NCBI GenBank assembly: GCA_001579985.1
Contig: LRSR01008687.1
Location: forward strand, 1-21,369
Source of the DNA: Hypsibius dujardini
Lineage: Eukaryota; Tardigrada; Eutardigrada; Parachela; Hypsibiidae
DNA: 21,369 nucleotides
Reading direction: 5' to 3'
Shown here: positions 11,728-21,369 of the stretch, piece after piece
Position numbering within the stretch: position 1 is the stretch's first letter
How the letters are laid out: the number at the start of each line of letters is the position of its first letter
Position numbers and translations under genes: made by a program
The notes under the pieces: generated by a model
Databases searched by the model: none
Told to the model about the DNA's origin: nothing
Seen by the model: only the letters and a program-made list of their open reading frames with translations

Positions 11728-11850
11728 ATTGATAATCATTGCGACAATTTTTTACAACGTTGCATCTGAAGGGACATTTATGGGAACTTCCGTTCCGTCA
11801 CTTTCTCCGTCCATTACGACACACCAAAAGTATTGAGATAATCGGCCACG

Positions 11851-12208
11851 ATGAACGTGTTAGCCCAGCAGTGGACCAGCGAGGTACGCCGACCGACCTG
11901 GCTGTGTTTGTTGTGCAAACAGGAAAGCGTCGAACAAGGTAATCGAAAGTCAAAATCAGCACGAACTTTTGACAATGTTGTCCTTAAGTCAACACTGCCG
12001 GAGATTAGTTTGGAGAATGAGACCGCGCGGCAGGCTCTCAACGCGAACTTTAAAAACGTGAGCCAAAGTGGGCTGGCTGGCTGACCATCGGTGCCATCTC
12101 TCCTCCTCCTCCATACAGGCCACCCCGCAATGTGTGCGCAATGCCGCGCTCTACCGACCCCACTTCAAACAACACCATTCAAGTCCGAAACTTAACGGAT
12201 CAGTGTAG
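11851..12208 (+). CDS. Probable small two-exon gene, unknown 98-residue protein
   Basis: Exon 1 is 11851-12057 and exon 2 is 12119-12208 (stop TAG). The ATG sits in a good vertebrate-style Kozak context (GCCACGATGA) with an in-frame stop just upstream. The 61-bp intron has a GTGAGC donor and a pyrimidine-rich tract ending in TACAG, and the phase-0 join keeps the frame. The protein has one CxxC (TWLCLLCKQ), a basic NRKSKSAR stretch, and ends HFKQHHSSPKLNGSV. I recognise no family. AATAAA at 12525 could be its poly(A) signal, which would put the TG/CTGT repeats in its 3' UTR. An alternative 39-bp in-frame intron (GTACGC donor to AACAG) could remove the CxxC segment. Transcript or homologue support is needed to be sure that it is real. 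Confidence 0.4.
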
Positions 12209-12309
12209 TGTGTGTGTGTGTGTGTGTGTGTAGTCTGTCTGTCTGTCTGTGTTTGTGTCTGTGTCTGTGTCTGTGTCTGTGTCTGTGTCTGTGTCTGTGT
12301 CTGTGTCTG

Positions 12310-12351
<42 letters not shown>

Positions 12352-12410
12352 ACTGTTTGTCTCTGTCTGTCTGTCTGTAGTCTGTGTGTGTGTCTGTCTG
12401 TCTGTGTGAA
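12207..12410. repeat. (TG)n, (TGTGTC)n and (CTGT)n compound array
   Basis: A TG run, then CTGT, then about ten TGTGTC hexamers, then CTGT again. It starts at the stop codon of the proposed small gene, so it would lie in its 3' UTR. The long Cys/Leu/Val open frame here is a repeat artefact. Confidence 0.95.
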
Positions 12411-14091
12411 GAGAATTGGAGAGGAATTCGCTCCGTTCTGCTCACATGAGTTATATTTTTCAAAACTTTTCCATCTCCTATCACAATCTTTTTCAACTAG
12501 GTACTATGGCCTAAGGATCAGACAAATAAATAAAAATGGGCGGAAATGCGCATCTGTCTATAAGATCTTCTACACACACACAAAATGCATTCCAAGTTAC
12601 TTGTATTACGAATTTTCCTACCGTGACTGGAGGGCCAGGAGGTTAAGTACAGTACAATGTATAATGTACGGAATATCCATTTCAAGTCTATATTTCTTTT
12701 CTGCTAATTATTTTATGACCACCATAAAAGTCAATTCGCTTTACCTAATTTCACCTCTCTGGTAACACTTTCGCGCGCGCTAAGTAATGAATGAAAATTA
12801 GCAAAGCCCCCTAAAGAGACTACATCGGGACAAAAAGGGATTAGCCATTTGGTAGCCCGGTGTGCGGCGAGCGACGCATTAATGCGTGCGACAATGGGTC
12901 TTTAGACAAAGTCAACACGGTCGAGTCAGTCCGTCTGGCTGTGCCTCGCCAGGTCGCTGCCAGTTCGTCCTGGTCGCATCACAGGACAGTGCCATTAAAA
13001 CGACAGACAGGCCGAGACAGACAACCGTCCCTTTAGCTGCTCATTAATGAGAGAGAGGGTGAGGGTGAGTGAGAAAGTGAGTGAGAGAGAGACATTCTCC
13101 AAACAAGAACGCCACAACCAATTATCACTTGTTTGCTAACAGGTCTCATTTTCTTTCCCCAATCCCAGTTAATGCACTTCATCTTGTCTCCCTTCCCCCT
13201 GATACATCCTGCCAGAATGCGGAAAATTAATTACTTGCCTTAATGTACACAGACACACACACACAGACACACACCTTCCAGGCAGACAGCCCATAAATAG
13301 ATCGCGACCTTAACGACACCAGGGCGCTCTCATTTTGATTAGGCGCTCCGATTAATTAAACCACAAGACACTCGTTGCGGAGGCTAGACGCGCCAAATCG
13401 AGGCGTGGGAAGATGATCAAACCGGGAGGGAGACAAGAAGACAACGAGGCAGGCAGTGGTGGATTATTAATGCCCTTTTCGTCTTGATGGGAGAATTTGG
13501 ACCGTTTTGTGTAATTTGATACGACCAGCCGGATGCGCATGGTAGAGATTAATTCATTACTAGAGTGAAGGATGGTGCATATATATATATAATACCTTGA
13601 TTGAAAAATCTTCGCAGTTGACGTAAACATCAGGTGGTAGAAAGGGTGGTGTGTAACAAAAGTCCAAATGACTGGCCCGGTTACAAATGTGAAAAAAAAG
13701 GAGAGGGAGAGATAATGAGTCTTCCACGTAATCACCTGCAAATTTCATATCTAACTACAAAAATTAAAACAAGACCGCGTCGTCGTCGTCGTCGTCGCAC
13801 AGACACTGAGCGACAGACAGCGTCGAGCGACAGCGGGCGAGAGAGATCAAATTTCACTTTTCCAAATTCGTGCAATTGGTGCAGGGCTGTCCACCACCGT
13901 CGCCGTCGTGGTCGTCGCGAGGAGCCAGCAAGTAGATAGAGAGAGAGAGTGAGTGAGTGAGTGAGGGAGGGAGGGAGGTTATTTCCGGTTAATTTCCGGC
14001 AGTCACACACACACACACACACACACAGAGACTGGTGCGTGCTTTCTCGGTGATGCGATGTGATGCGATGTGTCGGTGAGCGGGGGTGGAA
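12209..14091. other. Intergenic region between the small gene and SIX1/2, rich in TAAT motifs
   Basis: No coding exon is seen. From 12874 to 13560 there are many homeodomain-type TAAT/ATTA cores, including two perfect palindromes (ACGCATTAATGCGT at 12874 and CTCATTAATGAG at 13040), AATTAATTAC near 13225, GATTAATTAAAC near 13350 and AGATTAATTCATTAC near 13546. GAGA/GTGA tracts lie at 13050-13095 and 13935-13980, a TA run at 13578-13592 and a CGT run at 13780-13797. It is the 3' flank of the SIX1/2 gene and could hold enhancers. Confidence 0.4.
13780..13797. repeat. (CGT)n run
   Basis: GTCGTCGTCGTCGTCGTC downstream of the SIX1/2 stop codon. It is of the complementary type to the GAC run at 16738-16763 upstream of the same gene. 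Confidence 0.9.
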
Positions 14092-16569
14092 TTAGGATTC
14101 TGCCTTGAATTTGCCGGTAGTGCTGCTGTACTGGCTGAGTGGCTGCGGGACCTTTGCCATGTGAATGACGGACTGGTGGTGCTGCAGCTGCTGCTGCTGG
14201 TGGTGGTAGTGATGGTGCTGCTGCTGCTGCTGCTGATGTTGGTGGTGTTGGGCCGCCAGTTGGTGCTGCAGGTTGAGATGCATGAAATCGTGCGGTTCGT
14301 GGAGGGATGAAAAACCGCCGCCGCCGCCGCCGCCGCCGCCGCGTGGTTTGAGGTCTGCGAGGAGGTGGCATGGATCGGTGATGGGGCTGCCGGTGTTGCT
14401 GGGTAATGTCATTTGCAGGGGCAGATTGACGGAGGAGGGATTGACGGCGGTGCCGCTGTGAGCGTGGAGCGGCTGCTGCTGAGTGTGGCTGTTGCTGCTG
14501 AGCGGGCTGGGGTCGTGGTCGCCGTCGTGGGACGAGTCGTCGTCGTTGTGCAGGTCGTTGGACGCGCAGTTGGAGTTGGGTGTCGATCTGAAAGGTCATG
14601 AAAACAAGGATGATTTTTGATGGGGTAAAATTGTTAATTTATGTTACAGTTAATGGCTAGCACGAACAACGGCTCCCGTGAAATACTGTATACAGAGTAC
14701 TATTCAATCATCTGAGTGCTGAAAGTACGGATAAAATGGATTTTGCATGCACTTCTCCAAATCCAGCAAGAAATAGGAATACAGACAAGAATTTTCACGC
14801 GTTTAAAAACAAATGCGGTTTTTCATTATTAAGTTATAAGAATAATAATACTGTGTCAAGGTCTCATAACCACACAGGTAGGGATGTATTGTAGGGATAG
14901 GGATGTAGGGATACAGATAGGGATGTAGGGATGTAGGGATGTATTTTAGGGATGTAGGAACAGGTAGGAAAGTTCTTTTCTGCGTTATTCCTATTCTGTT
15001 AATGAACACTTCGGCAACCGCTTCAAATTTCTTCCTCTGATTTTCGGTTCTCTATTTAAGTTAGTTTTGTCACCGTTTCTTCGTATTTTCTCACGCCGTC
15101 TCATCTCCATCGAAATTTTTTTCACGATCCTAATTGCTCAAATCCCTTTGAATCGAATTTAATAATTAAATAATTATAACAGTTATCTAATTATTATTTA
15201 TTTTTAAAGTATTGCTACAGTGTTATTATCACTAAAAAATGTATTATTATTGTAGAACTGCTGTTGAAGCACGTTCTGATTAATTCGAATTCGTTCACAT
15301 TTGAGCGATACTATTAATGTTAATAGGCAAATTTAAAGTGCCTTCAATAATCCTCACCGTTGCGTGGAAACATTTTTTCACCCCATTCAAATGAGCTAGC
15401 TAAGCGAGAAAGCGGAAGCGTCGTCTGCATGCACATCTACAGCACATTTCACGATGAGGCTAATAATCCGGTCAAAGTCGTTAACCAAAATAAACCACCG
15501 CCCAAATGACTTTACAAATGTCACTTTAAAACACCAAATCGCTTTTCAAGTGACAGCATATTATTAACACTCCGGCCACCCTTCGCTCCCTGCCTCATCT
15601 CTCATTCATTGCTCCCTCGGCAGCGCAGCAGAAAAGCCAAACACACCCGCGCCCGTGTAAAAACTCACAAATGCGCACTAAAATTCCAGCACGCGCACGC
15701 GCACTCTTCATTTTTATAACTTCCATCGTGCCTCAAACTCGTTTCAACCACCTCTAAAGTGCTCAAGAAAGGGTGTCAAAAAGGGAAAACACTTACCGGC
15801 CGTCACCTTTCCCCTCGGCAGAGGCACGATCGCGCTGCCGGCGATTCTTAAACCAGTTGGAGACCTGCGTGGTCGTCAGTCCCGTCATCTCCGCCAGCTC
15901 TTTCTTATCCCGCGGCGAGGGATACTGATTGGTCTTATACCACTCCCGCAGGTGATTGCGGCTCTTCTCCTTGAAGCAGTAGCTCGTCTGCTCACCGTCC
16001 CAGATGGTCCGCGGCAGCGGGAACTTTCGCCGCACCCGGTACTTGCCGACCGCGCCCAACGCGCGCCCCCGCAGCTTCTCCTGCTCGTTATAGTGCGCTT
16101 TCAGCCAGAGCTTCTGCAGCTCCGGATGGGACTCCTGCGAGAACTCATGATTCTCCAGGATCATATACAGCGTCTTGTACTCCTGCGTGGCGAAGGCGAT
16201 CTGCGCGCGGGCCTTCAGCACCGACTCGTGCTTCTGGATCTCCGGATGCTGCGGCAGATTCCACACAAAATGCCCGAGCCGCTTGATGTCGCCGCCGCGT
16301 TGGAGGACCTCGCAGACCACGGCGATCTGCTCGGAGGAGAAGCAGCCGCCGGGGCCGCCGGGGCCGCCGATGACGGGGCCGTAGCCGGCGTTGGGGTCGC
16401 CGTAGCCGGACGGGGCCTGCATGTAGCCCATCGTGTTGTAGCCGCCGCCGCCGGAGAGTCCTCCACCGACGACTCCGACTCCGCCGCCGCCGCCGCCTTG
16501 GGCTGTCACGATGCGCGGCAGTCCGAGTTGGTCGTTCATCGTTTTGGGGTAACTCGATTCCCAGGTCAT
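14092..16569 (-). CDS. Six1/2: SIX1/2 (sine oculis class) homeobox transcription factor, two exons
   Basis: Nuclear DNA-binding regulator that acts with Eya cofactors in sensory, muscle and neural development. Minus-strand exons: 16569-15797 and 14587-14092, with GTAAGT donor, TTTCAG acceptor and a phase-2 join (CG|A), giving about 422 residues. The SIX domain is at ~76-190 ([57 protein letters not shown]). The homeodomain is at ~190-249 ([20 protein letters not shown]). The [11 protein letters not shown] segment places it in SIX1/2, not SIX3/6 or SIX4/5. The N terminus before the SIX domain is unusually long (~75 residues) and Gly-rich. Exon 2 encodes an acidic Asp/Ser stretch, nine Gly in a row, and mixed Gln/His runs before [17 protein letters not shown] at 16539 is an alternative start with a better context. 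The intron is 1,209 bp. Confidence 0.95.
14877..14972. repeat. Degenerate (TAGGGATG)n array in the SIX1/2 intron
   Basis: About ten imperfect TAGGGAT-type octamers, for example GTAGGGATGTAGGGATG. It shares TAGGG with animal telomere repeats but is not TTAGGG, so I read it as an intronic minisatellite. Confidence 0.85.
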
Positions 16570-16721
16570 TCGAGATCTCGGGTCGTGTACTGTATGTAGA
16601 TATAGACAGACAGACAGACAAGAGACGGAAAGAGAGAGAGGGGGGGACGAGTGTGCGCCCCGGCAAAAACACACACCAGATGTTGGCGGGGTTGGATTAA
16701 ATAAAATCGCTCTCACTCCAG

Positions 16722-16730
16722 AAATATATA
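16722..16730 (-). promoter_or_regulatory. Candidate TATA box of SIX1/2
   Basis: The minus strand reads TATATATTTC about 155 bp upstream of the ATG at 16569, which would put a start site near 16695-16700. The leader would then be pyrimidine-rich. A possible leader acceptor (TACATACAG, ending at 16590) means the true start could be further upstream. Motif evidence only. Confidence 0.25.
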
Positions 16731-16737
16731 CGACCGC

Positions 16738-16763
16738 GACGACGACGACGACGACGACGACGT
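16738..16763. repeat. (GAC)n run upstream of SIX1/2
   Basis: About eight GAC triplets just 5' of the candidate TATA box of the minus-strand gene. It is complementary in type to the CGT run at 13780-13797 beyond its 3' end. Confidence 0.9.
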
Positions 16764-17077
16764 GCGCGAACGATTGACTTGGACGTAATGTTAGATGATG
16801 ATGATGAGGATGATGGGGCAGAGAGATGAGATGAGATCCAGGAGCGGTAACGGAGAGGGGAGAGATCAAAGGCACATGTGAGGTTCACTTTACGAAAACT
16901 GCATATGTGAGCATGTGTGCCCTCCGGAACCCGTAATTTGCCGACGGATGGCAGTTTTGGAGGGCGGGTGAGTGAGTATGCTGAGAGGATTGGTGGTAGC
17001 TGGTGTTTGACTTGCAAATGGTAGCTTGAGACAACTCGCGTTTCGGGACGGCCGGTCGACGATTATGAGTGATCACC

Positions 17078-17162
17078 ATATACACACACACATACATACA
17101 TACACACACATACATACATACACGCAGGCAGGCAGGCATATACACAGGCAGGCAAGCATATA
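17078..17162. repeat. (CATA)n / (CACA)n and GGCA repeats
   Basis: ACACATACATACATACACAC passing into CAGGCAGGCAGGCATATACA units. Simple repeat without coding potential. Confidence 0.9.
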
Positions 17163-17964
17163 CACTAAAAGTCAACTAGGGTTCATCATCTCTCATTGCA
17201 GGTTTATAGACTCCCCCCCCCCGCCACTCAGGAGGGGTGTACTACTAGTACACCACTCTCACTCTCTACACTTGAGGACGTGCCTCTCCCTCTCTCTTGT
17301 CTGTCTGTGCCTGTCTGCCTGTCTGTCCGTCAGTGTCTATCTGTCTGTCATCTGTTTTAATGGACGCAAAAATGTGGATTGCTGGTGGAGCGGCAACGGC
17401 TGCTGTGGCTGCCTGTCATTTCGCTTAGTGATTGAGACGAGGAGAGGGACGAGGGGAGTGTGGATACCGGGAGAGAGAGAGAGAGAGAGAGAGGGGGGGT
17501 CTTTCCTTTCCAGGAGAGGGGAGCATCTCAAGTGGCAGGTTCATAGGTTCGCGCGTACGGCGCTCATATGCCCGGGTGTATATGCTGGAATTTTTGTCAA
17601 TTGACATGAGAGGACGACGGAACATGAGAGTGGATCGGTAAGGTGTGGCCCTTTCGCGTTCGGCGCGGGGTCGGGTCGAATGTGGTCAGCTGCGCTGCGC
17701 TGTTGCCGAACTCGTCTGTCATCCGGGCAGGGACGTCAAATGCGCAAGTTGCCATCGTGTTTTGGAGGGAATGAAACCTTTAATGCAGAAAATATACAAA
17801 GTCAAAAAAGAAGGGATCATTTTTACGTAAAGAAGTTTTCCTCATACAAATATATGTGGGTATGCAATTTACGATGGGACTGCCTATATGTATGTACCCT
17901 GTATGAACTGTGCGTAGTAATGTGGTCGGACTCAAAAACGGGATAAAAAACTGAATTTGATTAT

Positions 17965-17996
17965 ATTTAATTTAATTTAATTTAATTTAATTTAAT
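17965..17996. repeat. (TTTAA)n pentanucleotide array
   Basis: About six head-to-tail TTTAA units with no variation. Confidence 0.95.
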
Positions 17997-18654
17997 GAGT
18001 TTGGTTAACTTTATTGAATTTGATTTGATATTTCAATGATATTTAGTGTGTTTAAAAACGTTTAAAAATGTGAGCCATTGGAAATTGAAGTTAACGCCAA
18101 AACTGAGAGGGTAGAGAAGTGGGAGACGGTGGCTGTTGTGCTTCCAAATTCCTTGATATCCCGATGGGCAATTTAAAAATTAACGAGCTAGGAGGCCCCC
18201 GTGTGGGTGAAGAAAAGGGGCGGAGAGGAGTGGTTTGAGTTATTGCTGTGCGCCCAGCTGGAGAGATCCGCCCAGGCCGTCCATCCCCCTTGTCAGTGAC
18301 GGCTTCCGCGATAATGGTGATTGACAACGAGCCCAAAGCGATCAAATCAGGTCGTTTGCTAAACATAGCGCTTACCAGTTTACCCAGTTGAAAAATCGCT
18401 TCGCCACTCGTAGTGTCGGTTGCCGCTCCGGTCAGCGATAATTTTCACACAGCCGAAACACGCAATGCAGTGCAGTGACTACTAAGACATGTGTTGAGGA
18501 TATGGATTATGCTGTAGCCAATTTAAACTAATGCGAAACTCGGAATTTGAAAGGTCACTGATTTTATGTCCATCTAGTTTTTGTACATGTACGTGGTACG
18601 TGGTATGCCGGTTCAATTGCAGTTGCTTGTGAGTAAGTGTACGCATTATGCGTC

Positions 18655-18840
18655 CATGTCTGTGTCTGTGTCTGTGTCTGTGTCTGTGTCTGTGTCTGTG
18701 TCTGTGTCTGTGTCTGTGTCTGTGTCTGTGTCTTTGTCTATGTCTGTGTCTTGTCTTTGTGGGTGTTTGTGTCTGTGTGTGTGTCTGTGTGTGTGTCTGT
18801 GTGTGTGTCTGTGTCTGTTTTTGTGTCTGTGTATGCATTC
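18655..18840. repeat. (TGTGTC)n hexanucleotide array
   Basis: About twelve near-perfect TGTGTC units followed by decayed TGTGTGTGTC copies. The hexamer is a multiple of three, so every frame stays open and yields low-complexity Cys/Leu/Val/Ser proteins that are not genes. Confidence 0.95.
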
Positions 18841-19923
18841 ATTTTTGTATCTATGTCTGCCAAGTCAACCTCAAAACCTTCAGTTATCTCTTTTTCTCAT
18901 GAATGTGTCTGCATTTTGTCAGCCTGTAGTATCTGTCCATCTACACGAGGTTGGACAGGAGGATCTTTATCTCTTTGGGTTTTCCAAGTTTGAATCCGTT
19001 GTAGGAGCAGCGTTTCTTCCTTAATAGGTTCAGACAGACAGATGAAAGACGCAAGACAAACAGGAGGCCAGGAAAAGAGGGACAGGAAGTGGCCTGTCAA
19101 GTGATGTCGGCCGGCAGTGAGATCATGCCCAACTGGCGCCTGACTCATTCTCCCGATAAACAAACCTCCTTTCAGGCACTCTTTGCGCAGACCTCTTCCG
19201 AGTGCCCTGTCTGTGCCGTGTCTGTCCCGGTGAATGAATGCAAAATCGGCAGTCAGCGGGGATTATAATCGTGCCGTACTGTGGAGTGTAGTAGCCTAAA
19301 TGCAAAGTTTGCTTTCACCAACAATCAAGTACAAACAAACTCAACTCATTGTGCGAGGAGGGTGCTTAGGGTTCCGCGCCAAGTCACCTCCGTCGTCGTT
19401 CTCGTCGTGGTCGTCGTCGTTGTCGCCGCCGTCCATTCATAGAACTTTCCAATAGGACACACACATGAGGCTAAGTACCGGTGTGAGGTAGAGAGAGAGG
19501 TAGAGTGGACTGTCTGCGGATTATTGACACACACCACACATTGGGATTTACAACTACTCCGTTCTTACGGGAGCTTAATTGACTGCGGCTTTCATCACGG
19601 CTAACAGTCCGAGGCGTGTGAGATTTGGCGCGTCTGCGGCCGTTTGCAAGCCCACCGCACCGTTGCTCTACTATGCGAAACGGCTACTTCCGGTAGACAG
19701 TGTGATTTATTTTTTGGGTAGTTGCTCCTCCTCGCTTCCATATAAGAGTCGGTGGGTGCAGTTACCGAAAACGCCAACACTGCCGCTTTCGAATTGTTTC
19801 CTATTCTTTTTTCAATGTACAAAAAGGCCTAAAGACCCACAGGCAGGGTTATGTTGTTGCACTCAAAAATATAGAACCTTCCCGACGCATCCAGACGGAA
19901 ATTATGCGCACGGAAGCGCAAGT

Positions 19924-20205
19924 TCCTACAGTACCTTACTATACCTTACCTTTCTGTACCTTACCTTACTGTACTTTACTGTACCTTACTGTACCTTACT
20001 GTACCTTACTGTACCTTACTGTGCCTTACTGTACCTTACTGTGCCTTACTGTACCTTACTGTACCTTACTGTGCCTTACTGTGCCTTATTTTACTATACC
20101 TTACTGTACCTTACTGTACCTTACTGTACCTTACTGTACCTTATTTTACTGTACCTTACTGTACCTTATTTTACTTTACCTTACTTTACTGTACTTTATT
20201 CAGAC
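19924..20205. repeat. 10-bp tandem array (CTTACTGTAC)n
   Basis: Roughly 25 copies of a decamer CTTACTGTAC over about 280 bp, with recurrent variants GTGC and a CTTATTTTAC form. Ten bp is close to one DNA helical turn, so the same bases face the same side throughout. The open frames here (Tyr-Cys-Thr-Leu repeats) are artefacts. Confidence 0.95.
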
Positions 20206-21369
20206 CTTTCTACCATGTACGTTGAAGATTGCAACAACTGATCCGTTATTACACATTGTGTCACGGTTTTATAAAAGGTAAACTAAATTCATAATCAACC
20301 TCGCTTCAGATCCGTTTTCTTAGTAGCTAATTCGGGTAGCTAATGCACCGCGTTATGATCACGCAATTACTGTGTTCGCTCGAGACATCAAGTTCAACTT
20401 TCCCCCGTTAATAATACAGGCAAGTGATGGATGGATCGGGTATAGGATGTCCAGTTGAACAAAGTGCCTTGTCGCGCGGCTTGTCCCAGTCAAAAATAAC
20501 TGTTGTGAGCGTAAAATTGCCGTGCCGGTGTGGTGTGTGCGATGATGATGAGTCTCTCTCACGCGGTGTGTAAGCTGACCCCGGTGTACTTGACAATCCG
20601 GAGTCAATCTCCACCACGCGATAACGACGACGACATGACAGTAGTAGCGTCAAACTACCGGCACTCCACAAGAACCATGATATGCGCGAGAGGGGAAAGA
20701 GAGAGAGACAGAGAGTGGGGGGGGGAACCGTGCGAGCATATGTCATTTTAAATAAGCGACCTTATTACGGAAAAATTTGCACTTTAACGAGCGCGCCTTC
20801 ATTCGGCCTCCGCGCACTCAACAAGCAACGCGCGCGCGCGCTCACGAAAATGATCAAGCGTCGCACACAAATTCCAGCTATCTCCTCTCGCATCCTCGCC
20901 CCCATAGTTTACAGCCGCGGAGAGAGGCTGTCCGGTCGCGTCCACCACCAATCTGTCCGCGGTCGTGAGCACGTCGAAGGGCGACCGCGCCAACAGTGTG
21001 TATCCCACGCTTGGGCCTTAGATCGGGTTTCCTCTTTCTCGCAGGCATGAAATGGAGGCAGAGTCACTCTCTCACTCTCTCTCACTCTCTGTCTCTCTCG
21101 CGCGCACGATGGGGACCACTGCACACGGGGGTCGGGGAGGAAATTTGAGAAGTTTGATGGATGAGTTTCAGCTGCTTATGTCAACAATGCCGCACCACAC
21201 AGCAGCGACCAGCAGCCCAGTTTAATTTGTATTGGGTTATTACCGGGGAACGAGTTATAGACCGGCACGACCGGCACCGGCTGCGGTCATTTCACCCTGC
21301 TGCGGAAAGTGTCGGGGCATAACCGTCGTCTCTCCCCTTTCTTATCCACACTCCTTCGCGGGTGCATTT

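Larger units (their letters stand above)
9809..11850. other. Intergenic region with minisatellite and possible promoter
   Basis: Between the tandem SUMO-like gene and the small gene at 11851 I find no coding exon I can support. The region holds the 83-bp minisatellite (10424-10746), short ATCA runs (11237-11277), and two CACGTG boxes 13 bp apart at 11709 and 11722, each followed by ATTGAT. The stretch just upstream of 11851 also has an ETS-type core (AACTTCCGT near 11785). Minus-strand frames at 10657-11162 have several Cys and His but no clear zinc-finger spacing. Confidence 0.5.
16876..21369. other. Upstream flank of SIX1/2; no recognised gene
   Basis: I read all frames and recognise no conserved protein. 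The contents are simple repeats (listed separately) and unique sequence of uneven composition. A (GA)n run is at 17470-17493, a CGT-rich stretch at 19385-19435, and a CT-rich stretch with CGCGCG at 21063-21105. A TATAAAAG word at ~20270 and a minus-strand GC-rich open frame at 20799-21008 are the only hints of another transcription unit, and both are weak. By position much of it may be regulatory DNA for SIX1/2. Confidence 0.4.

Noticed and set aside
12208-12765. 185-residue Cys/Leu/Val-rich frame that looks like a membrane protein
   Set aside because: Translation of TGTGTC and CTGT repeats; the non-repeat tail has no recognisable domain.
14003-14599. 198-residue minus-strand frame rich in Arg, Gln and Ala
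   Set aside because: It is an alternative frame of SIX1/2 exon 2. The phase-2 splice join and the continuing homeobox protein select the other frame.
15952-16599. 215-residue plus-strand frame
   Set aside because: Antisense shadow of the GC-rich SIX1/2 exon 1.
18581-19024. Overlapping Val/Ser/Cys frames on the plus strand
   Set aside because: Hexanucleotide repeat (TGTGTC)n keeps all frames open; no coding signal beyond it.
19924-20205. CRISPR-like array
   Set aside because: The 10-bp units are head to tail with no spacers, and the surrounding DNA is clearly animal.
19579-20281. Two long frames with repeated Tyr-Cys-Thr-Leu
   Set aside because: They are translations of the 10-bp CTTACTGTAC array.

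Overview
This is a stretch of animal nuclear DNA. It has spliced genes with short GT-AG introns, a SIX-type homeobox gene, no operons, and many microsatellites ((CTGT)n, (CAGA)n, (CGT)n, (TG)n). Nothing in it fixes the phylum. The window carries three recognisable genes, one probable small unknown gene, and one chimeric transposable element.

Layout. (1) Positions 1-3939 contain no coding exon I can defend. I read them as a long upstream intron or 5' flank of the coronin gene, holding a 37-bp x4 minisatellite, a 92-bp duplication and opposed CTGT/CAGA arrays. (2) Positions 3940-6445 (+) hold eight exons of a coronin (actin-binding WD40 protein) that run to the stop; the N-terminal exon or exons are missing. 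(3) Positions 6446-7453 are intergenic, with a ~56-bp minisatellite carrying CACGTG boxes and an ETS-like dyad close to the next gene. (4) Positions 7454-9808 (+) encode a ~212-residue protein made almost entirely of two SUMO-like domains in tandem, in the manner of NFATC2IP/Rad60. It ends in QEQSGGG, like mature SUMO. Each domain is encoded by two exons with matching intron phases. Intron 3 holds a ~140-bp hairpin. Intron 4 holds an 843-bp element (8833-9675) with terminal inverted repeats, containing an antisense fragment of a restriction-like-endonuclease LINE (R2/NeSL type). (5) Positions 9809-11850 are intergenic, with an exact 83-bp x4 minisatellite and paired CACGTG boxes. (6) Positions 11851-12208 (+) are a probable two-exon gene for an unrecognised 98-residue protein. 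(7) Positions 12209-14091 are intergenic, with TG/CTGT arrays and a cluster of TAAT palindromes. (8) Positions 14092-16569 (-) are a two-exon SIX1/2 (sine oculis class) homeobox gene with long Gly, Gln and His tracts. (9) Positions 16570-21369 are upstream DNA of the SIX gene, rich in simple repeats including a 10-bp array at ~19.92-20.20 kb; I recognise no gene there.

The genes do not form a pathway. Coronin works in actin turnover, the tandem SUMO-like protein probably in SUMO-pathway genome maintenance, and SIX1/2 in developmental transcription. The most unusual items are the exon-pair duplication in the tandem SUMO-like gene, its SUMO-like diglycine C terminus, and the inverted-repeat element that has trapped a LINE endonuclease fragment. 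All calls come from reading the sequence by eye; no search or alignment was run.
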